64,000 nucleotides of DNA from Rhizobium sp. CIAT894 (lineage in GTDB: Bacteria; Pseudomonadota; Alphaproteobacteria; Rhizobiales; Rhizobiaceae), in contig NZ_CP020947.1 in the NCBI RefSeq assembly GCF_000172795.2, positions 3,103,001 through 3,167,000 of the forward strand, given 5' to 3'. The notes below the pieces were generated by a model. It ran no database searches. It was not told the DNA's origin and was given only the letters and a program-made list of their open reading frames with translations. Position 1 is the stretch's first letter, and every line of letters starts with the position of its first letter. Made by a program: the position numbers and the translations under genes. Shown here one piece after another: positions 33,919 to 43,180 of the stretch.

Positions 33919-34233
33919 TCAATTCCCGCCGAGAATACCGACAACATTCCGACGGCCGTGCAGAACGCGCAAGATCGTAACCGATCCATTTTCCACGGTA
34001 TAATAGGCGCGAATATCCTCGAAACCCGGAACGGGCCACGATCTTATGCCCGCCAGTTTTGAATTTCCAAATGTCGTCGGCGTGCCAGAATTCGGATATT
34101 CGAGAAGACGCACGAAAGACTGTTCGGCGGCATGCAGAAACCGCAGACCGAGTTCCTCTCCGCCACGCTCCGCAAGATAGGAAAGCTGCAACAACATATC
34201 GTCGCGAGCTGCCGGTTTGACGGCAAGCTTCAT
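33919..34233 (-). CDS. parE: ParE/RelE-family toxin
   Basis: This 104-residue protein has the ParE pattern. The N-terminus (LAVKPAARDDMLLQLSYLAERGG) gives a first helix pair. The centre has RSWPVPGFEDIRAYYTVENG, with the usual Arg/Tyr edge strands, and it ends ILRVLHGRRNV, the common C-terminal motif of the family. ParE toxins poison DNA gyrase, RelE types cut mRNA; the sequence favours ParE. The ATG overlaps the parD stop by four bases. It is intact in length. Confidence 0.88.
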   Translation of the reverse strand: MKLAVKPAARDDMLLQLSYLAERGGEELGLRFLHAAEQSFVRLLEYPNSGTPTTFGNSKLAGIRSWPVPGFEDIRAYYTVENGSVTILRVLHGRRNVVGILGGN

Positions 34234-34499
34234 GGCGACTTCTTGTTGCTCTGCGCTGCCAGCAACTGCGCGGCTTCTTTCCTCAGATCGCTCCAGAATG
34301 CGGGCGTTGCCTCAACGGCGTCCCCAGATGTCAGGCCCTCGAGCAGCAAGGCCTCAAGCCGCGCCTCGTTTTCGCGCTCCTGCGCATCCCGAACGAGGCC
34401 CCGGAAATATTCGCTGACATTGCCATAGCCCTTGCTGGCCATCTGGCTTTCGACAAAAGCCTTGAGGCTGTCGGGCAATGAGATCGTCACGGTCGCCAT
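34230..34499 (-). CDS. parD: ParD-family antitoxin
   Basis: This 89-residue protein has an RHH DNA-binding start (MATVTISLPDSLKAFVESQM, then YGNVSEYFRGLVRDAQ) and a C-terminal toxin-binding helical tail with EARLEALLLEGL. This is the classic ParD layout (ribbon plus long tail). It is first in the pair and overlaps the toxin start by four bases. It is expected to neutralise the toxin and repress the operon. The module is flanked by two ABC exporter genes, which argues for later insertion. Confidence 0.9.
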   Translation of the reverse strand: MATVTISLPDSLKAFVESQMASKGYGNVSEYFRGLVRDAQERENEARLEALLLEGLTSGDAVEATPAFWSDLRKEAAQLLAAQSNKKSP

Positions 34500-34566
34500 A
34501 AGCAACATTCCTCGCTGAGATCAACAAATGTACCACAGCTTCTTAACTGTTCTCAACTGTTAAGAA

Positions 34567-34599
34567 GCCCTCCCCGCTCTTATGTTGGGAGGGCCTTTT
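34567..34599. terminator. Hairpin between parD and the second ABC exporter
   Basis: GCCCTCCC (34567-34574) pairs with GGGAGGGC (34587-34594). It is followed by CTTTT on the plus strand and, less well, by T-containing sequence on the minus strand. It probably separates the exporter transcript from parDE. Confidence 0.65.
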
Positions 34600-34600
34600 A

Positions 34601-36457
34601 TCACTCCGCCGCCTCTTCCGCTTCCTCGGCGTGATCGGAGAGGAAGCCGCCGGATTGGCGGTTCCAGAGGTCGGCGTAGATGCCGCCATTTTCGATCAGT
34701 TCGCCATGCGAGCCGGCTTCGATGATCCGCCCCTTGTCGAGCACGATCAGCCGGTCCATCTCCGTCAGCGTCGAAAGCCGGTGGGCGATCGCGATCACCG
34801 TCTTGCCCTCCATCAGGGCGAAGAGGTTTTCCTGGATCGCCGCCTCGACTTCCGAGTCGAGCGCCGAGGTTGCCTCGTCGAGCACCAGGATCGGCGCGTC
34901 CTTCAGGAAGACGCGGGCGATCGCGATGCGCTGCCGCTGGCCGCCGGAGAGCTTGACGCCGCGTTCGCCGACTTGCGCGTCGAGCCCTTCGCGCCCCTGC
35001 ATGTCGACGAGCCCCTCGATGAACTCCCAGGCATTGGCGCGTTTGGCGGCCTCGATCACCTCGGCATCGGTCGCTTCCGGCCGGCCATAGGCGATGTTGT
35101 CGCGGATCGAGCGGTGCAGCAGCGAGGTGTCCTGCGTCACCACACCGATCAGCGAGCGCAGGCTTTCCTGCGAGACGCCTGAAATATCCTGCCCGTCGAT
35201 GGTGATGCGGCCCCCCTCCAGATCGTAGAAGCGTAAGAGCAGGTTCATCAGCGTCGTCTTGCCGGCGCCCGAGCGCCCGACGAGACCGACCTTCTCGCCC
35301 GCCTTGATGTCGAGCGACAGATTGTCGATGACACCCTTGCTCTTTCCGTAGTGGAAGCGGATGCGCTCGTAATGGATCGCGCCCTTCTTCGCCGTCAGGA
35401 CCGGAGCACCCGGCTTGTCGACGATGTCGTGCTGCTTGCTCATCATCTCCATGCCATCATAGACAGTGCCGATATTCTCGAACAGCGCCGAGACTTCCCA
35501 CATGATCCATTGCGACATGCCGTTGACGCGCATGGCAAGACCGATAGCAATGGCGATCGCACCGACCGAGATCGCCCCGTTCAGCCAGAACCAGATCGAC
35601 AGGCCCGAAACAACGAAAAGCGCGACGCAGTTGTTCAGGTAGACGCTGATGTGGAAGAGCGTCACCTTGCGCATCTGCTTGTGCACGGTCTGCAGGAACT
35701 CGTCCATGCCCTCCTTGGCATAGACCTCCTCGCGGCCGGCATGCGAAAACAGCTTGACGGTGGCGATGTTGGTGTAGCTGTCGACGACGCGCCCCGTCAT
35801 CATCGAGCGTGCATCCGCCTGCGTCGCCGCGATCTTGCGAAGCCGCGGCACGAAATAAGAGACGATGCCGATATAGACGGCGAGCCAGACGAGGATCGGG
35901 ATCATCAGCCGCCAGTCGGCCGCCGCAATGACGATGATCATCGTCAGGAAATAGCTGACGACATAGACGAAAACGTCGAGGATCTTCATCACCGTTTCGC
36001 GCACGGCAAGCGAGGTCTGCATCACCTTGGTGGCGACACGCCCGGCAAACTCGTTGGCGAAGAACGTCATGCTGTGACGCAGCAGGAAGCGGTGCATCTG
36101 CCAGCGGGCGCTCATCGGATAATTGCCGAGCAGCATCTGGTGCATGATGAGGGAATCGAGGCCGGCGGCCAGCGGCAAGCCGACCAGCACCAGCGCCGCC
36201 ATCCAGAAAAGCTTGTGGCCCTCCGTCTGCAGGAACGTGGCGCGGTCGGCATTGGTCAGCCAGTCGACGATATCGCCGAGAAACTGGAAGAGCGCCACTT
36301 CGCCGACGGCGATCGAGGCTGTCAGCATCGCCATCAGGCAGAGCCAGGGGGCGGCCGGCTTGCTGTAGTGCCAGCAAAAGGCAAAGAGGCCCTTCGGCGG
36401 AGCGACAGGCTCCTCGCTCGGAAAGGGATTGAGTCGCTGTTCGAACCAGCCAAACAT
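34601..36457 (-). CDS. ABC exporter, fused permease-ATPase (second paralogue)
   Basis: This 618-residue half-transporter is clearly related to the protein at 31573-33486 (same tail pattern LWNRQSGGFL, same GRSGAGKT and LSGGQRQR). Six helices are followed by an ATPase domain with Walker B ILVLDEATSALDS. The ATG at 36457 follows GGAGCAATTTC and is preferred over an upstream one that adds 37 residues. A short reading frame with its own strong ribosome site lies about 150 bases upstream. The two paralogues could form a heterodimer; the substrate is unknown. Confidence 0.94.
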   Translation of the reverse strand: MFGWFEQRLNPFPSEEPVAPPKGLFAFCWHYSKPAAPWLCLMAMLTASIAVGEVALFQFLGDIVDWLTNADRATFLQTEGHKLFWMAALVLVGLPLAAGLDSLIMHQMLLGNYPMSARWQMHRFLLRHSMTFFANEFAGRVATKVMQTSLAVRETVMKILDVFVYVVSYFLTMIIVIAAADWRLMIPILVWLAVYIGIVSYFVPRLRKIAATQADARSMMTGRVVDSYTNIATVKLFSHAGREEVYAKEGMDEFLQTVHKQMRKVTLFHISVYLNNCVALFVVSGLSIWFWLNGAISVGAIAIAIGLAMRVNGMSQWIMWEVSALFENIGTVYDGMEMMSKQHDIVDKPGAPVLTAKKGAIHYERIRFHYGKSKGVIDNLSLDIKAGEKVGLVGRSGAGKTTLMNLLLRFYDLEGGRITIDGQDISGVSQESLRSLIGVVTQDTSLLHRSIRDNIAYGRPEATDAEVIEAAKRANAWEFIEGLVDMQGREGLDAQVGERGVKLSGGQRQRIAIARVFLKDAPILVLDEATSALDSEVEAAIQENLFALMEGKTVIAIAHRLSTLTEMDRLIVLDKGRIIEAGSHGELIENGGIYADLWNRQSGGFLSDHAEEAEEAAE

Positions 36458-36605
36458 GAAATTGCTCCGAAACGTCAGCGTTTCGGCTCCCGGCTTCGCG
36501 CCATCCCGGCGCCATGCAAGCACATATGGGAACCGAACGTTCAAGGGGCGAGGCTGAAACAGCCGCACAATGGATCAAGAAGGGAATTTCAGGAAGAAAT
36601 GCGCC

Positions 36606-36671
36606 CTAGCGGCGCCATGTCACCTTGATCGGCATCACGGCGGGAAAGCGCATATGGAGCAAAATATTCAT
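36606..36671 (-). CDS. Short upstream ORF (21 codons) before the ABC exporter
   Basis: The frame encodes MNILLHMRFPAVMPIKVTW followed by two Arg, then TAG. AGGGAGG sits six bases before its ATG, a better ribosome site than most genes nearby. It lies 148 bases ahead of the exporter start in a 390-base gap where I find nothing else. It might be a regulatory leader peptide, a small protein, or chance. The Pro-rich hydrophobic sequence is reminiscent of arrest-type leader peptides, which is only an impression. Confidence 0.4.
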   Translation of the reverse strand: MNILLHMRFPAVMPIKVTWRR

Positions 36672-36847
36672 GTCGGCCCTCCCTGTTGGCGATTGAAGAC
36701 GTGCATGGATACCGCGAAAACCGCGAAATTTCCAGCCCCCTGATGGCGTAAATTGAACATCTCGGGAGCAAAATGGCCCCTGTTGCTCCGAAATGACAGT
36801 TGGATTACGCCTCTCGCGGCGAAACGAAAATTAAAAGGCGACGCGTC

Positions 36848-37309
36848 ATGACGGACCTCAGACTGGCACTCTATCAGCCGGATATAGCAGGCAACACAGG
36901 CACGATTCTGCGTCTTGCCGCCTGCTTGGACTTCGCCGTCGATCTGATCGAACCGGCCGGCTTCGACGTTTCCGATCGCAACCTGAAACGCTCGGGCATG
37001 GACTATATCGCCGCCGCTGCACTGACCCGCCATGTCAACTGGGACCGCTTCGAGACCTGGCGCGCCACGACTGGCCGTCGCCTGATCCTCGCCTCGACCA
37101 AGGCGGCCGACCGTTACACCGATTTTACCTTCCGCCCCAAAGACATACTGCTTTTCGGCCGCGAAAGCGCCGGCGTGCCGGATCAAGTGCATGAGAAGGC
37201 GGATGCCCGCATCCTGATCCCGATGGTCGAGGGCCAGCGGTCGATCAACGTCGCCGTCTCAGCCGCGATGATCGTCGGCGAAGCGATGCGCCAGACCGTC
37301 TGGAGTTGA
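36848..37309 (+). CDS. trmL: tRNA (cytidine(34)-2'-O)-methyltransferase
   Basis: This 153-residue SPOUT enzyme methylates the wobble ribose of certain leucine tRNAs. LALYQPDIAGNTGTILRLAAC opens the protein. The knot motifs LLFGRESAGVPD and IPMVEGQRSINVAVSAAMI close it, forming the SAM-binding trefoil. The start at 36848 (MTDLRLALYQ) is family-typical. It is divergent from the second exporter, and the following 227-base gap shows no gene. Confidence 0.94.
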   Translation: MTDLRLALYQPDIAGNTGTILRLAACLDFAVDLIEPAGFDVSDRNLKRSGMDYIAAAALTRHVNWDRFETWRATTGRRLILASTKAADRYTDFTFRPKDILLFGRESAGVPDQVHEKADARILIPMVEGQRSINVAVSAAMIVGEAMRQTVWS

Positions 37310-37536
37310 CCGTCCGGGCTTGACGTCTGGACTTGACCGGCACCGGCGTCGGCGAAATAGCCGATCAGCTCCGGACCGTGTCGGAAAATGGCGTTGTCAA
37401 TCCGCGCCAAATCGGTCTATATTTATTAGCCGAGCAAACAAAAATTTCGTATAGCCTCCATAATTTCAACAGTTTGGAAGGTTACGCTCAAGCCTACGCC
37501 TCTCAAGACAGATGAAAGAAGAATAAAAGCAAGAAA

Positions 37537-39183
37537 ATGGATTCCACAGTCATCATGATCAACCTGTTCGGCGCCGTGGCTTTGCTGCTGTTCGGCCTCG
37601 CGCAGGTGAAGGACGGCGTGTCCAGGGCCTTCGGCGCACGGCTGAGAACAGGTCTGGCGAGCGGCACGCGCGGCGGTTTCCGGTCCTTCCTGTCGGGATT
37701 GGTGGCGACCATCGCGCTGCAGAGTTCGACGGCAACCGCGCTGATGACCGCATCCTTCGTCGAACGTGACCTGATCAAGCCGCGCATGGCGCAGATCGTC
37801 CTGCTCGGCGCCAATGTCGGCACGGCGATCACCGCCTGGATCGTCGCCACCGGCATCGAATGGCTCTCTCCGCTGCTGATCCTGGCCGGCATCGTGCTTT
37901 ACCGCGGCCGCTCCAGCACCCGCCAGGGCGGCGGTGCGGCGCTGATCGGCATCGGGCTGATGCTGCTGTCGCTGCATTTGCTCGGCCTCGCGACGGAACC
38001 GATGCGCGCCTCCCCGGCTCTCGCCGCCTTCATCGGCCTTCTGGACGGGGCGCTGCCCGTGGCGCTGCTCTTCTCGGCAGCTCTTGCCTTCCTCTCCTCG
38101 TCGAGCCTGGCTGTGGTGGTGCTGATCCTGTCGCTCGCCTCGGCGGGTCTGGTCTCGGCCGAACTTGTCATCGTTCTCGTGCTCGGCGCCAATCTCGGCG
38201 GTGCGATCCCGCCTGTCATTGCGACATTGTCCGGCCCGGTTTCGGCGCGGCGCGTCACGCTCGGCAATCTCGCGGTGCGTGCGCTCGGCTGCTTCATCGC
38301 CCTGCCGCTGGCGGGCTATGGCGCCGAACTCATCCAGATGCTGCCCTTCGGCCCGGCCAAGCTGCCGGTCGATGCGCATCTCGCCTTCAATCTTCTGCTC
38401 GCAGCGCTTGCCTGGCCATTCTCCCGACCGCTCGCCACCCTGATGGCCCGACTGGTGCCGGATCAGGCCGAACCCGACAACGCCCCGAAATATCTCGATG
38501 CGCAGGAGCTTTCGACACCCGTCATTGCGCTGACCAGCGCCACCCGCGAAGTGCTCGGCGTCGGCGACCTCATCGAGCGCATGCTGGTCAGGGTCTCCGA
38601 AGCCTTCGAGCAGAATGATGCCGGCAAGCTTGCCGAAATCCCGGCTCTCGAAGAGCGCGTCGACCGGCTGCAGCAGGCAGTGAAGGTCTATCTCTCGAAG
38701 CTCGGCCGCGAGGGTCTCACCGACGAGAACGCCCGCCGCTCGATCGTCGTCATCGACTACGCGATCAATCTCGAACATATGGGCGACATCATCGAGAAAG
38801 GCTTGCGGGAACAGGTGGCGAAGAAGATCTCGCTCGGCCTGAAATTTTCCGACGACGGTCATCAGGAACTGCGCAAGCTGTTCGATCTGACGATCGACAA
38901 TCTGCGCGTCGCCCAGACGATCTTCGTCACCCGCGATTTCAATCTCGCGCGGCAGATGATGGAGGTAAAGGTCGAGGTGCGCCGGATGGAGAAGCAGTCG
39001 GCCGAGCGCCATCTCGAACGCCTGCGCGACGGCCGCGCCGACAGCCTGCAGACAAGTTCGCTGCATCTCGACATGCTGCGCGACCTGAAGCGCATCAACG
39101 CCCACATCGTCTCGGTGGCGCATCCGATCATGGATGAGAGCGGCCTGCTGATCGAAAGCCGCGTGCGGCCCGCGGCCGAGTGA
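37537..39183 (+). CDS. Na/Pi cotransporter-family protein with PhoU domain
   Basis: This 548-residue membrane protein has two inverted Na/Pi repeat units with the QSSTATALMTASF motif (about 65-77) and SSSLAVVVLILSL (about 188-200). The C-terminal third (about 345-540) is a helical PhoU-like domain (VIDYAINLEHMGDIIEKGL). This is the NptA/YjbB type that moves phosphate, often outward in bacteria. Direction and ion cannot be told. There is no pho gene close by. Its stop is three bases from the stop of the convergent small gene. Confidence 0.92.
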   Translation: MDSTVIMINLFGAVALLLFGLAQVKDGVSRAFGARLRTGLASGTRGGFRSFLSGLVATIALQSSTATALMTASFVERDLIKPRMAQIVLLGANVGTAITAWIVATGIEWLSPLLILAGIVLYRGRSSTRQGGGAALIGIGLMLLSLHLLGLATEPMRASPALAAFIGLLDGALPVALLFSAALAFLSSSSLAVVVLILSLASAGLVSAELVIVLVLGANLGGAIPPVIATLSGPVSARRVTLGNLAVRALGCFIALPLAGYGAELIQMLPFGPAKLPVDAHLAFNLLLAALAWPFSRPLATLMARLVPDQAEPDNAPKYLDAQELSTPVIALTSATREVLGVGDLIERMLVRVSEAFEQNDAGKLAEIPALEERVDRLQQAVKVYLSKLGREGLTDENARRSIVVIDYAINLEHMGDIIEKGLREQVAKKISLGLKFSDDGHQELRKLFDLTIDNLRVAQTIFVTRDFNLARQMMEVKVEVRRMEKQSAERHLERLRDGRADSLQTSSLHLDMLRDLKRINAHIVSVAHPIMDESGLLIESRVRPAAE

Positions 39184-39186
39184 CGA

Positions 39187-39447
39187 TCAGTCGGCCGAAG
39201 GCAGGCGGCGCATGGTGAATTCGATGTGGTCGCCGTCGAGCTGGCGCCAGCTCTCCACCTCGGTCCAATAAGCCGCTTTCGGATATTCGTCGAACCATTC
39301 GCGCGCCTTGGCGCGGGCATCGATGAGGGCGAGGCAATATGTCTGACGGACGAAATGGTCTTTATTTCGGGGAGGATTTTCCGCCCGGTGTCTCGCCATT
39401 CTGCGCTTCAGGCCGTCGAAGGACGGAGGTCCTGGAATTTTTGCCAT
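39187..39447 (-). CDS. Small conserved-type protein of unknown function
   Basis: This 86-residue basic protein starts MAKIPGPPSFDGLKRRMARH after GAGGTAGG. The middle is charged (RAENPPRNKDHFVRQTYC), and the C-terminus is amphipathic (AREWFDEYPKAAYWTEVESW). I do not recognise a family. Codon use looks like that of neighbouring genes and a good ribosome site supports it. It is convergent with the Na/Pi gene. Confidence 0.65.
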   Translation of the reverse strand: MAKIPGPPSFDGLKRRMARHRAENPPRNKDHFVRQTYCLALIDARAKAREWFDEYPKAAYWTEVESWRQLDGDHIEFTMRRLPSAD

Positions 39448-39622
39448 CAAACCTACCTCTTGTGAAAAGGTAATATCGAAATCATTGATTTGCGAGTCGA
39501 ATCTTGGCTGCACCCACCCGCACCGCCGGCTTGGCGAGATGCGGCGCCACCTGCTAAACCGAAAGTGCAATCAAGAATGAGCGAGTCGTGTCCTGAAAGG
39601 GACCGGTCGCTGGAGGCGTGAC

Positions 39623-40534
39623 ATGGAAAGACCGGAACTGCCGATCGGCCTGCCTGAGGACATCGAAGAGAAGAAAGAGGCCGCCCGCAATTGGTTCGAG
39701 GGACTGCGCGACACGATCTGCGCCTCCTTTGAAGCCCTCGAAGACGAGCTGGAAGGCCCGCTCTCGGATCAGGAGCCAGGCCGCTTCGTCGCCAAGGACT
39801 GGTCGCGCGAAAACGGCGCCGGCGGCGGCGGCCGCATGTCGATGATGGAAGGCCGCGTCTTCGAAAAGGTCGGCGTCCACACCTCCACCGTCCACGGCGA
39901 GTTCTCGCCGGACTTTCGCGGCCAGATACCGGGCGCCAAGGATGATCCACGTTTCTGGGCCTCGGGCATTTCGCTGATCGCCCATCCCGTCAACCCCAAT
40001 GTTCCCGCAGTGCATATGAACACGCGCATGGTGGTCACATCAAGCCGCTGGTTCGGCGGCGGGGCCGACCTGACGCCGGTGCTGTCGCGCCGCCGTACAC
40101 AGGAGGACGAGGACAGTCAGCTCTTCCACAAGGCCATGGAGATCGCCTGCCGTAACCACGCCGTCGCCGATTACGACGCCTACAAGGCATGGTGCGACGA
40201 ATATTTCTTCCTGAAGCACCGCAACGAGGCCCGCGGCATCGGCGGCATCTTCTATGACTGGCTGCATTCGAGCGAGGAAGCCGGCGGCTGGGACGCCGAT
40301 TTCGCCTTCACGCGCGATGTCGGCAGGGCCTTCGCCATGGTCTACCCGAAGATCGTCCGCTCCAACTTCAACAAGCTGTGGACGGAGGCCGACCGCGACG
40401 AACAATTGATCCGCCGGGGCCGTTACGTCGAATTCAATCTGTTGTATGATCGTGGCACCATCTTCGGCCTGAAGACCGGCGGCAACGTTGAATCCATTCT
40501 CTCTTCATTGCCCCCCGTCGTCCGCTGGCCATGA
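39623..40534 (+). CDS. hemF: Oxygen-dependent coproporphyrinogen III oxidase
   Basis: This 303-residue enzyme decarboxylates coproporphyrinogen III to protoporphyrinogen IX in haem synthesis, using oxygen. Family signatures present are [12 protein letters not shown], the HxNxR region VHMNTRMV, and the C-terminal [21 protein letters not shown]. Length and ending are standard. Rhizobia usually also have an oxygen-independent HemN. I looked for an FNR/FixK box upstream and saw only a half site. It is probably monocistronic. Confidence 0.97.
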   Translation: MERPELPIGLPEDIEEKKEAARNWFEGLRDTICASFEALEDELEGPLSDQEPGRFVAKDWSRENGAGGGGRMSMMEGRVFEKVGVHTSTVHGEFSPDFRGQIPGAKDDPRFWASGISLIAHPVNPNVPAVHMNTRMVVTSSRWFGGGADLTPVLSRRRTQEDEDSQLFHKAMEIACRNHAVADYDAYKAWCDEYFFLKHRNEARGIGGIFYDWLHSSEEAGGWDADFAFTRDVGRAFAMVYPKIVRSNFNKLWTEADRDEQLIRRGRYVEFNLLYDRGTIFGLKTGGNVESILSSLPPVVRWP

Positions 40535-40637
40535 GACTGTGATATCTCATCGATAAATTCGAGGTGATAGACCTTCAAGAAAAATCAGTGCGTCCTAACT
40601 TTATATGTATGTGCGTAACAATCGGAGGAGGATTGTC

Positions 40638-40907
40638 ATGACGATACAAAGTGGCTCGCCTGCGTCCACGGATGTCCAGGAAACATCCCGTACGATCGAC
40701 ACATCCGAGTTTTTGACGCGCATCGCCGAAAAGCTACGGGCCAAAAGCGGCTCGGATCTGCCATTGTCCTGCTTCATTGAGCAGGTCAAGCTGCAACTGG
40801 CCGGCGGAAAATCGCCGGAACAACTGCAGAACGAAGCTGCGGCCGCCAACAGCAACATGCCCGGCCAGCTTTCGGATACCTACAAAGCTTGGGCTATGCC
40901 CGACTGA
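40638..40907 (+). CDS. Small hypothetical protein
   Basis: This 89-residue protein starts after a strong GGAGGAGG. It is acidic to neutral, with no signal peptide or membrane helix. A helix-rich centre (TSEFLTRIAEKLRAKSGSDL) contains a single Cys (LSCFIEQVKLQL), and the end is KAWAMPD. I do not recognise a family. It precedes the DUF1059 gene by about 110 bases on the same strand. Confidence 0.6.
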   Translation: MTIQSGSPASTDVQETSRTIDTSEFLTRIAEKLRAKSGSDLPLSCFIEQVKLQLAGGKSPEQLQNEAAAANSNMPGQLSDTYKAWAMPD

Positions 40908-41019
40908 AAGATCTTCTCCGGTCGACACCTCATGCCGGCCGGAACCTTCTCTTCCTCCGCACATTCATCAATCGCGTGAAAACGCGAGGGCCGTTGCGTT
41001 CCAGACAGAGGAGAAAACC

Positions 41020-41205
41020 ATGCGACTTTTCGAATGCGGCACGCTCGTTCCCGGCTGCGCCTGGCACACCCGGGCGGACAATGACGCCGAAGTGGTCCGC
41101 CGCGCCGTCGAGCACATGAAGAGTGCTCACGGTGAAACGACCATACGCGAGAACATGGTTGATAATATCAAGGCCCGCATCCGCGACGAGGCAAACGCCG
41201 CCTGA
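41020..41205 (+). CDS. DUF1059 small protein
   Basis: This 61-residue protein begins MRLFECGTLVPGCAWHTRAD, with the paired Cys and His (C6, C13, H16), then VVRRAVEHMKSAHGE. The C-x6-C-x2-H and later H match the DUF1059 family, which probably binds a metal. GAGGAG precedes the ATG. The function is unknown; relatives often appear among general-stress genes. Confidence 0.8.
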   Translation: MRLFECGTLVPGCAWHTRADNDAEVVRRAVEHMKSAHGETTIRENMVDNIKARIRDEANAA

Positions 41206-41279
41206 TCGCCGGTGGGCAGATGCACGGATGAAAGCAAGTTGAGGTGCGCCGCATCGACCGGATGCGACGGCCATGACCT

Positions 41280-42533
41280 TTATCGCGTCCGTTCCTGCAG
41301 CCGGACGAGCAGTACTGCCCGATCGGACGCGAAGTTTTCCTCGACCCACTGGCATTCCAGGCTGCCAAGCAGTTCGCCAACGCGCGGGCCGGGCGCGATG
41401 CCTGCCGATAGCACATCGCCGCCATTCAGTGGAAATTGCGGCTTCTTCCAGTTCGCGGCCTGATCCAGGAGCTTGGTGAGCCGCGCCGATCGGGCCATTT
41501 CGCCGAGATCGCCCTCGGCCTTGCCGCGCGCAACGGCAAGCGCCAGCTTTAGCCGTGTCGTGATGCCGTCTTGACCGTTGCGATAGAGCAGCCGTTCGAA
41601 GGCGGCCGACGACATCTCGTCATTGACCGGCGCTGCCATCGCCCAGGCTTTGAGGGTGGCCGCTTCCGCATTCGAGAGCTTCAACCGGGCTGCAAGCGCC
41701 GTGAGCCGCGTGACATCGGGCGGCACGATCGCGGCAAGGCGCAGCAGCGGATCGGGCGTCCAGCCGAGCGCCTTTTCGGTGGCAACAAGCGAAGGGATCG
41801 CATCGATCCCCCATTTTTCCGATTCCGGCAGGATTTCCGTCAGCACCGCCATCTGCCGCATCCAGAGCAGCGCCCGGCCGGGTTCGGCAGCCCCGAGCAG
41901 CTTTCTAAGCTCCGACCAGACGCGTTCTGCCGACAGCGTCTTCAGTTTCGAACGCGCCGCCGCACAGGCCTTCAGCCCCTCGGCATCCGGCCGTCCGGAA
42001 CCGTAATAGGCAAAGAAGCGGAAGAAGCGCAGGATGCGCAGATGATCTTCGGCAATACGCCTTGCCGCGTCGCCGATGAAGCGGATGTTGCGCTTCTCGA
42101 TATCGGCAAGCCCGCCGACGAGATCCACCACTTCGCCCTCGGAGTCCGCATAGAGCGCGTTGATCGTCAGGTCGCGCCGTTCGGCATCCGCTTTCCAATC
42201 GGTGCTGAAGGCGACCTTGGCACGGCGACCGTCGGTCTCGATGTCGGTACGAAGCGTCGTCACCTCGAAGGGCTTGCCGTCGATGACGAGTGTCACCGTG
42301 CCGTGCTCCAGCCCTGTCGGCACTGCCTTTATGCCGGCCACTGCTGCCCGCTCCATCACGATCTCCGGCGTCAGCGTCGTGGCGATGTCTATATCGCTGA
42401 CCGGCAGACCCATCAGGCTGTTGCGCACCGCGCCGCCAACCACCCGTCCTTCTCCGTCATCGGTATTGAGAAGTGCCAGGACCCGGCCGAGCGCCGGGTC
42501 GCGGAACCATGCTTGGTCGGCCAGGCCGGTCAT
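41280..42533 (-). CDS. cca: CCA tRNA nucleotidyltransferase / poly(A) polymerase family
   Basis: This 417-residue enzyme completes or repairs tRNA 3' ends. The N-terminal nucleotidyltransferase domain has VVGGAVRNSLMG and the DIDIATT metal-binding Asp pair. RRDLTINALY and the RFIGDAARRIAEDHLRILRFFRF motif are intact. A longer C-terminal helical domain follows. The first codons overlap the NUDIX gene end by four bases, giving an operon DUF1285-NUDIX-cca. Class II CCA-adding enzymes and poly(A) polymerases look alike; no second copy is visible here to help decide. Confidence 0.94.
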   Translation of the reverse strand: MTGLADQAWFRDPALGRVLALLNTDDGEGRVVGGAVRNSLMGLPVSDIDIATTLTPEIVMERAAVAGIKAVPTGLEHGTVTLVIDGKPFEVTTLRTDIETDGRRAKVAFSTDWKADAERRDLTINALYADSEGEVVDLVGGLADIEKRNIRFIGDAARRIAEDHLRILRFFRFFAYYGSGRPDAEGLKACAAARSKLKTLSAERVWSELRKLLGAAEPGRALLWMRQMAVLTEILPESEKWGIDAIPSLVATEKALGWTPDPLLRLAAIVPPDVTRLTALAARLKLSNAEAATLKAWAMAAPVNDEMSSAAFERLLYRNGQDGITTRLKLALAVARGKAEGDLGEMARSARLTKLLDQAANWKKPQFPLNGGDVLSAGIAPGPRVGELLGSLECQWVEENFASDRAVLLVRLQERTR

Positions 42534-43180
42534 GCATAAAGCCTTTCATAAAGCGTGCGGACGATGCCGGCGGTGATGCCCCAGATCATTCTGGTTTCAT
42601 AGGGCACGCGGTAGAAATGCCGGTCGATGCCGTCGATCACACGCCTGTCGCGGCTATGATTGGCAGGGTTCATCAGGAAGGAAAGCGGCACCTCGAACAC
42701 ATCGTCCACCTCGGTCGGGTTCAGCGTCAGCGCAAAACCGGGCGTGACGACGCCCAGCACCGGCGTGATGCGGAAGCCGGTCGAGGCAAGATAATTCGGC
42801 AGCCGCCCGACGGTCTCGACGAAGGAGCCGGCAAGACCGATCTCCTCCTCCGTCTCGCGGATCGCCGCCATCTCGGGTGAGATATCGGCGGGATCGATCG
42901 AGCCGCCGGGAAAGGCAATTTGTCCGGAATGTTTGCGCAGCGTCGTCGTGCGCTTGGTGAAGATCACACGCGCCTCCTCGCCATCGTCGACGACGGGCAC
43001 GAGCACGGCGGCGTCGCGCAGCTTGAAGGTCGCGACCTCCTCCACGATATCGGGATTGAGGATATGGTCGCCGTGATCGCGCCAGGCATGATCGACCGGC
43101 CCTCCATTCTGATTGAGCGCGCGGCGGCGGAATTCGGCTGCTGAGAACAGCGGATAACGGTGGGTGATCGCATCATTCAT
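42530..43180 (-). CDS. NUDIX CoA pyrophosphatase (NudL type)
   Basis: This 216-residue protein has the NudL/CoAse motif LRKHSGQIAFPGG directly followed by a canonical Nudix box, GGSIDPADISPEMAAIRETE and EEIGL. It would hydrolyse CoA or acyl-CoA to phosphopantetheine and 3',5'-ADP. It overlaps cca by four bases and is overlapped by the DUF1285 gene by four, so all three are coupled. Confidence 0.93.
   Translation of the reverse strand: MNDAITHRYPLFSAAEFRRRALNQNGGPVDHAWRDHGDHILNPDIVEEVATFKLRDAAVLVPVVDDGEEARVIFTKRTTTLRKHSGQIAFPGGSIDPADISPEMAAIRETEEEIGLAGSFVETVGRLPNYLASTGFRITPVLGVVTPGFALTLNPTEVDDVFEVPLSFLMNPANHSRDRRVIDGIDRHFYRVPYETRMIWGITAGIVRTLYERLYA

Noticed and set aside
36800..36847. Upstream extension of trmL
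   Set aside because: Sixteen extra residues are basic and unlike the family; the ATG at 36848 begins the conserved domain directly.
39485..39510. Possible FNR/FixK box before hemF (TTGAT half site)
   Set aside because: The second half does not match ATCAA, and the oxygen-dependent enzyme is not an expected FixK target.
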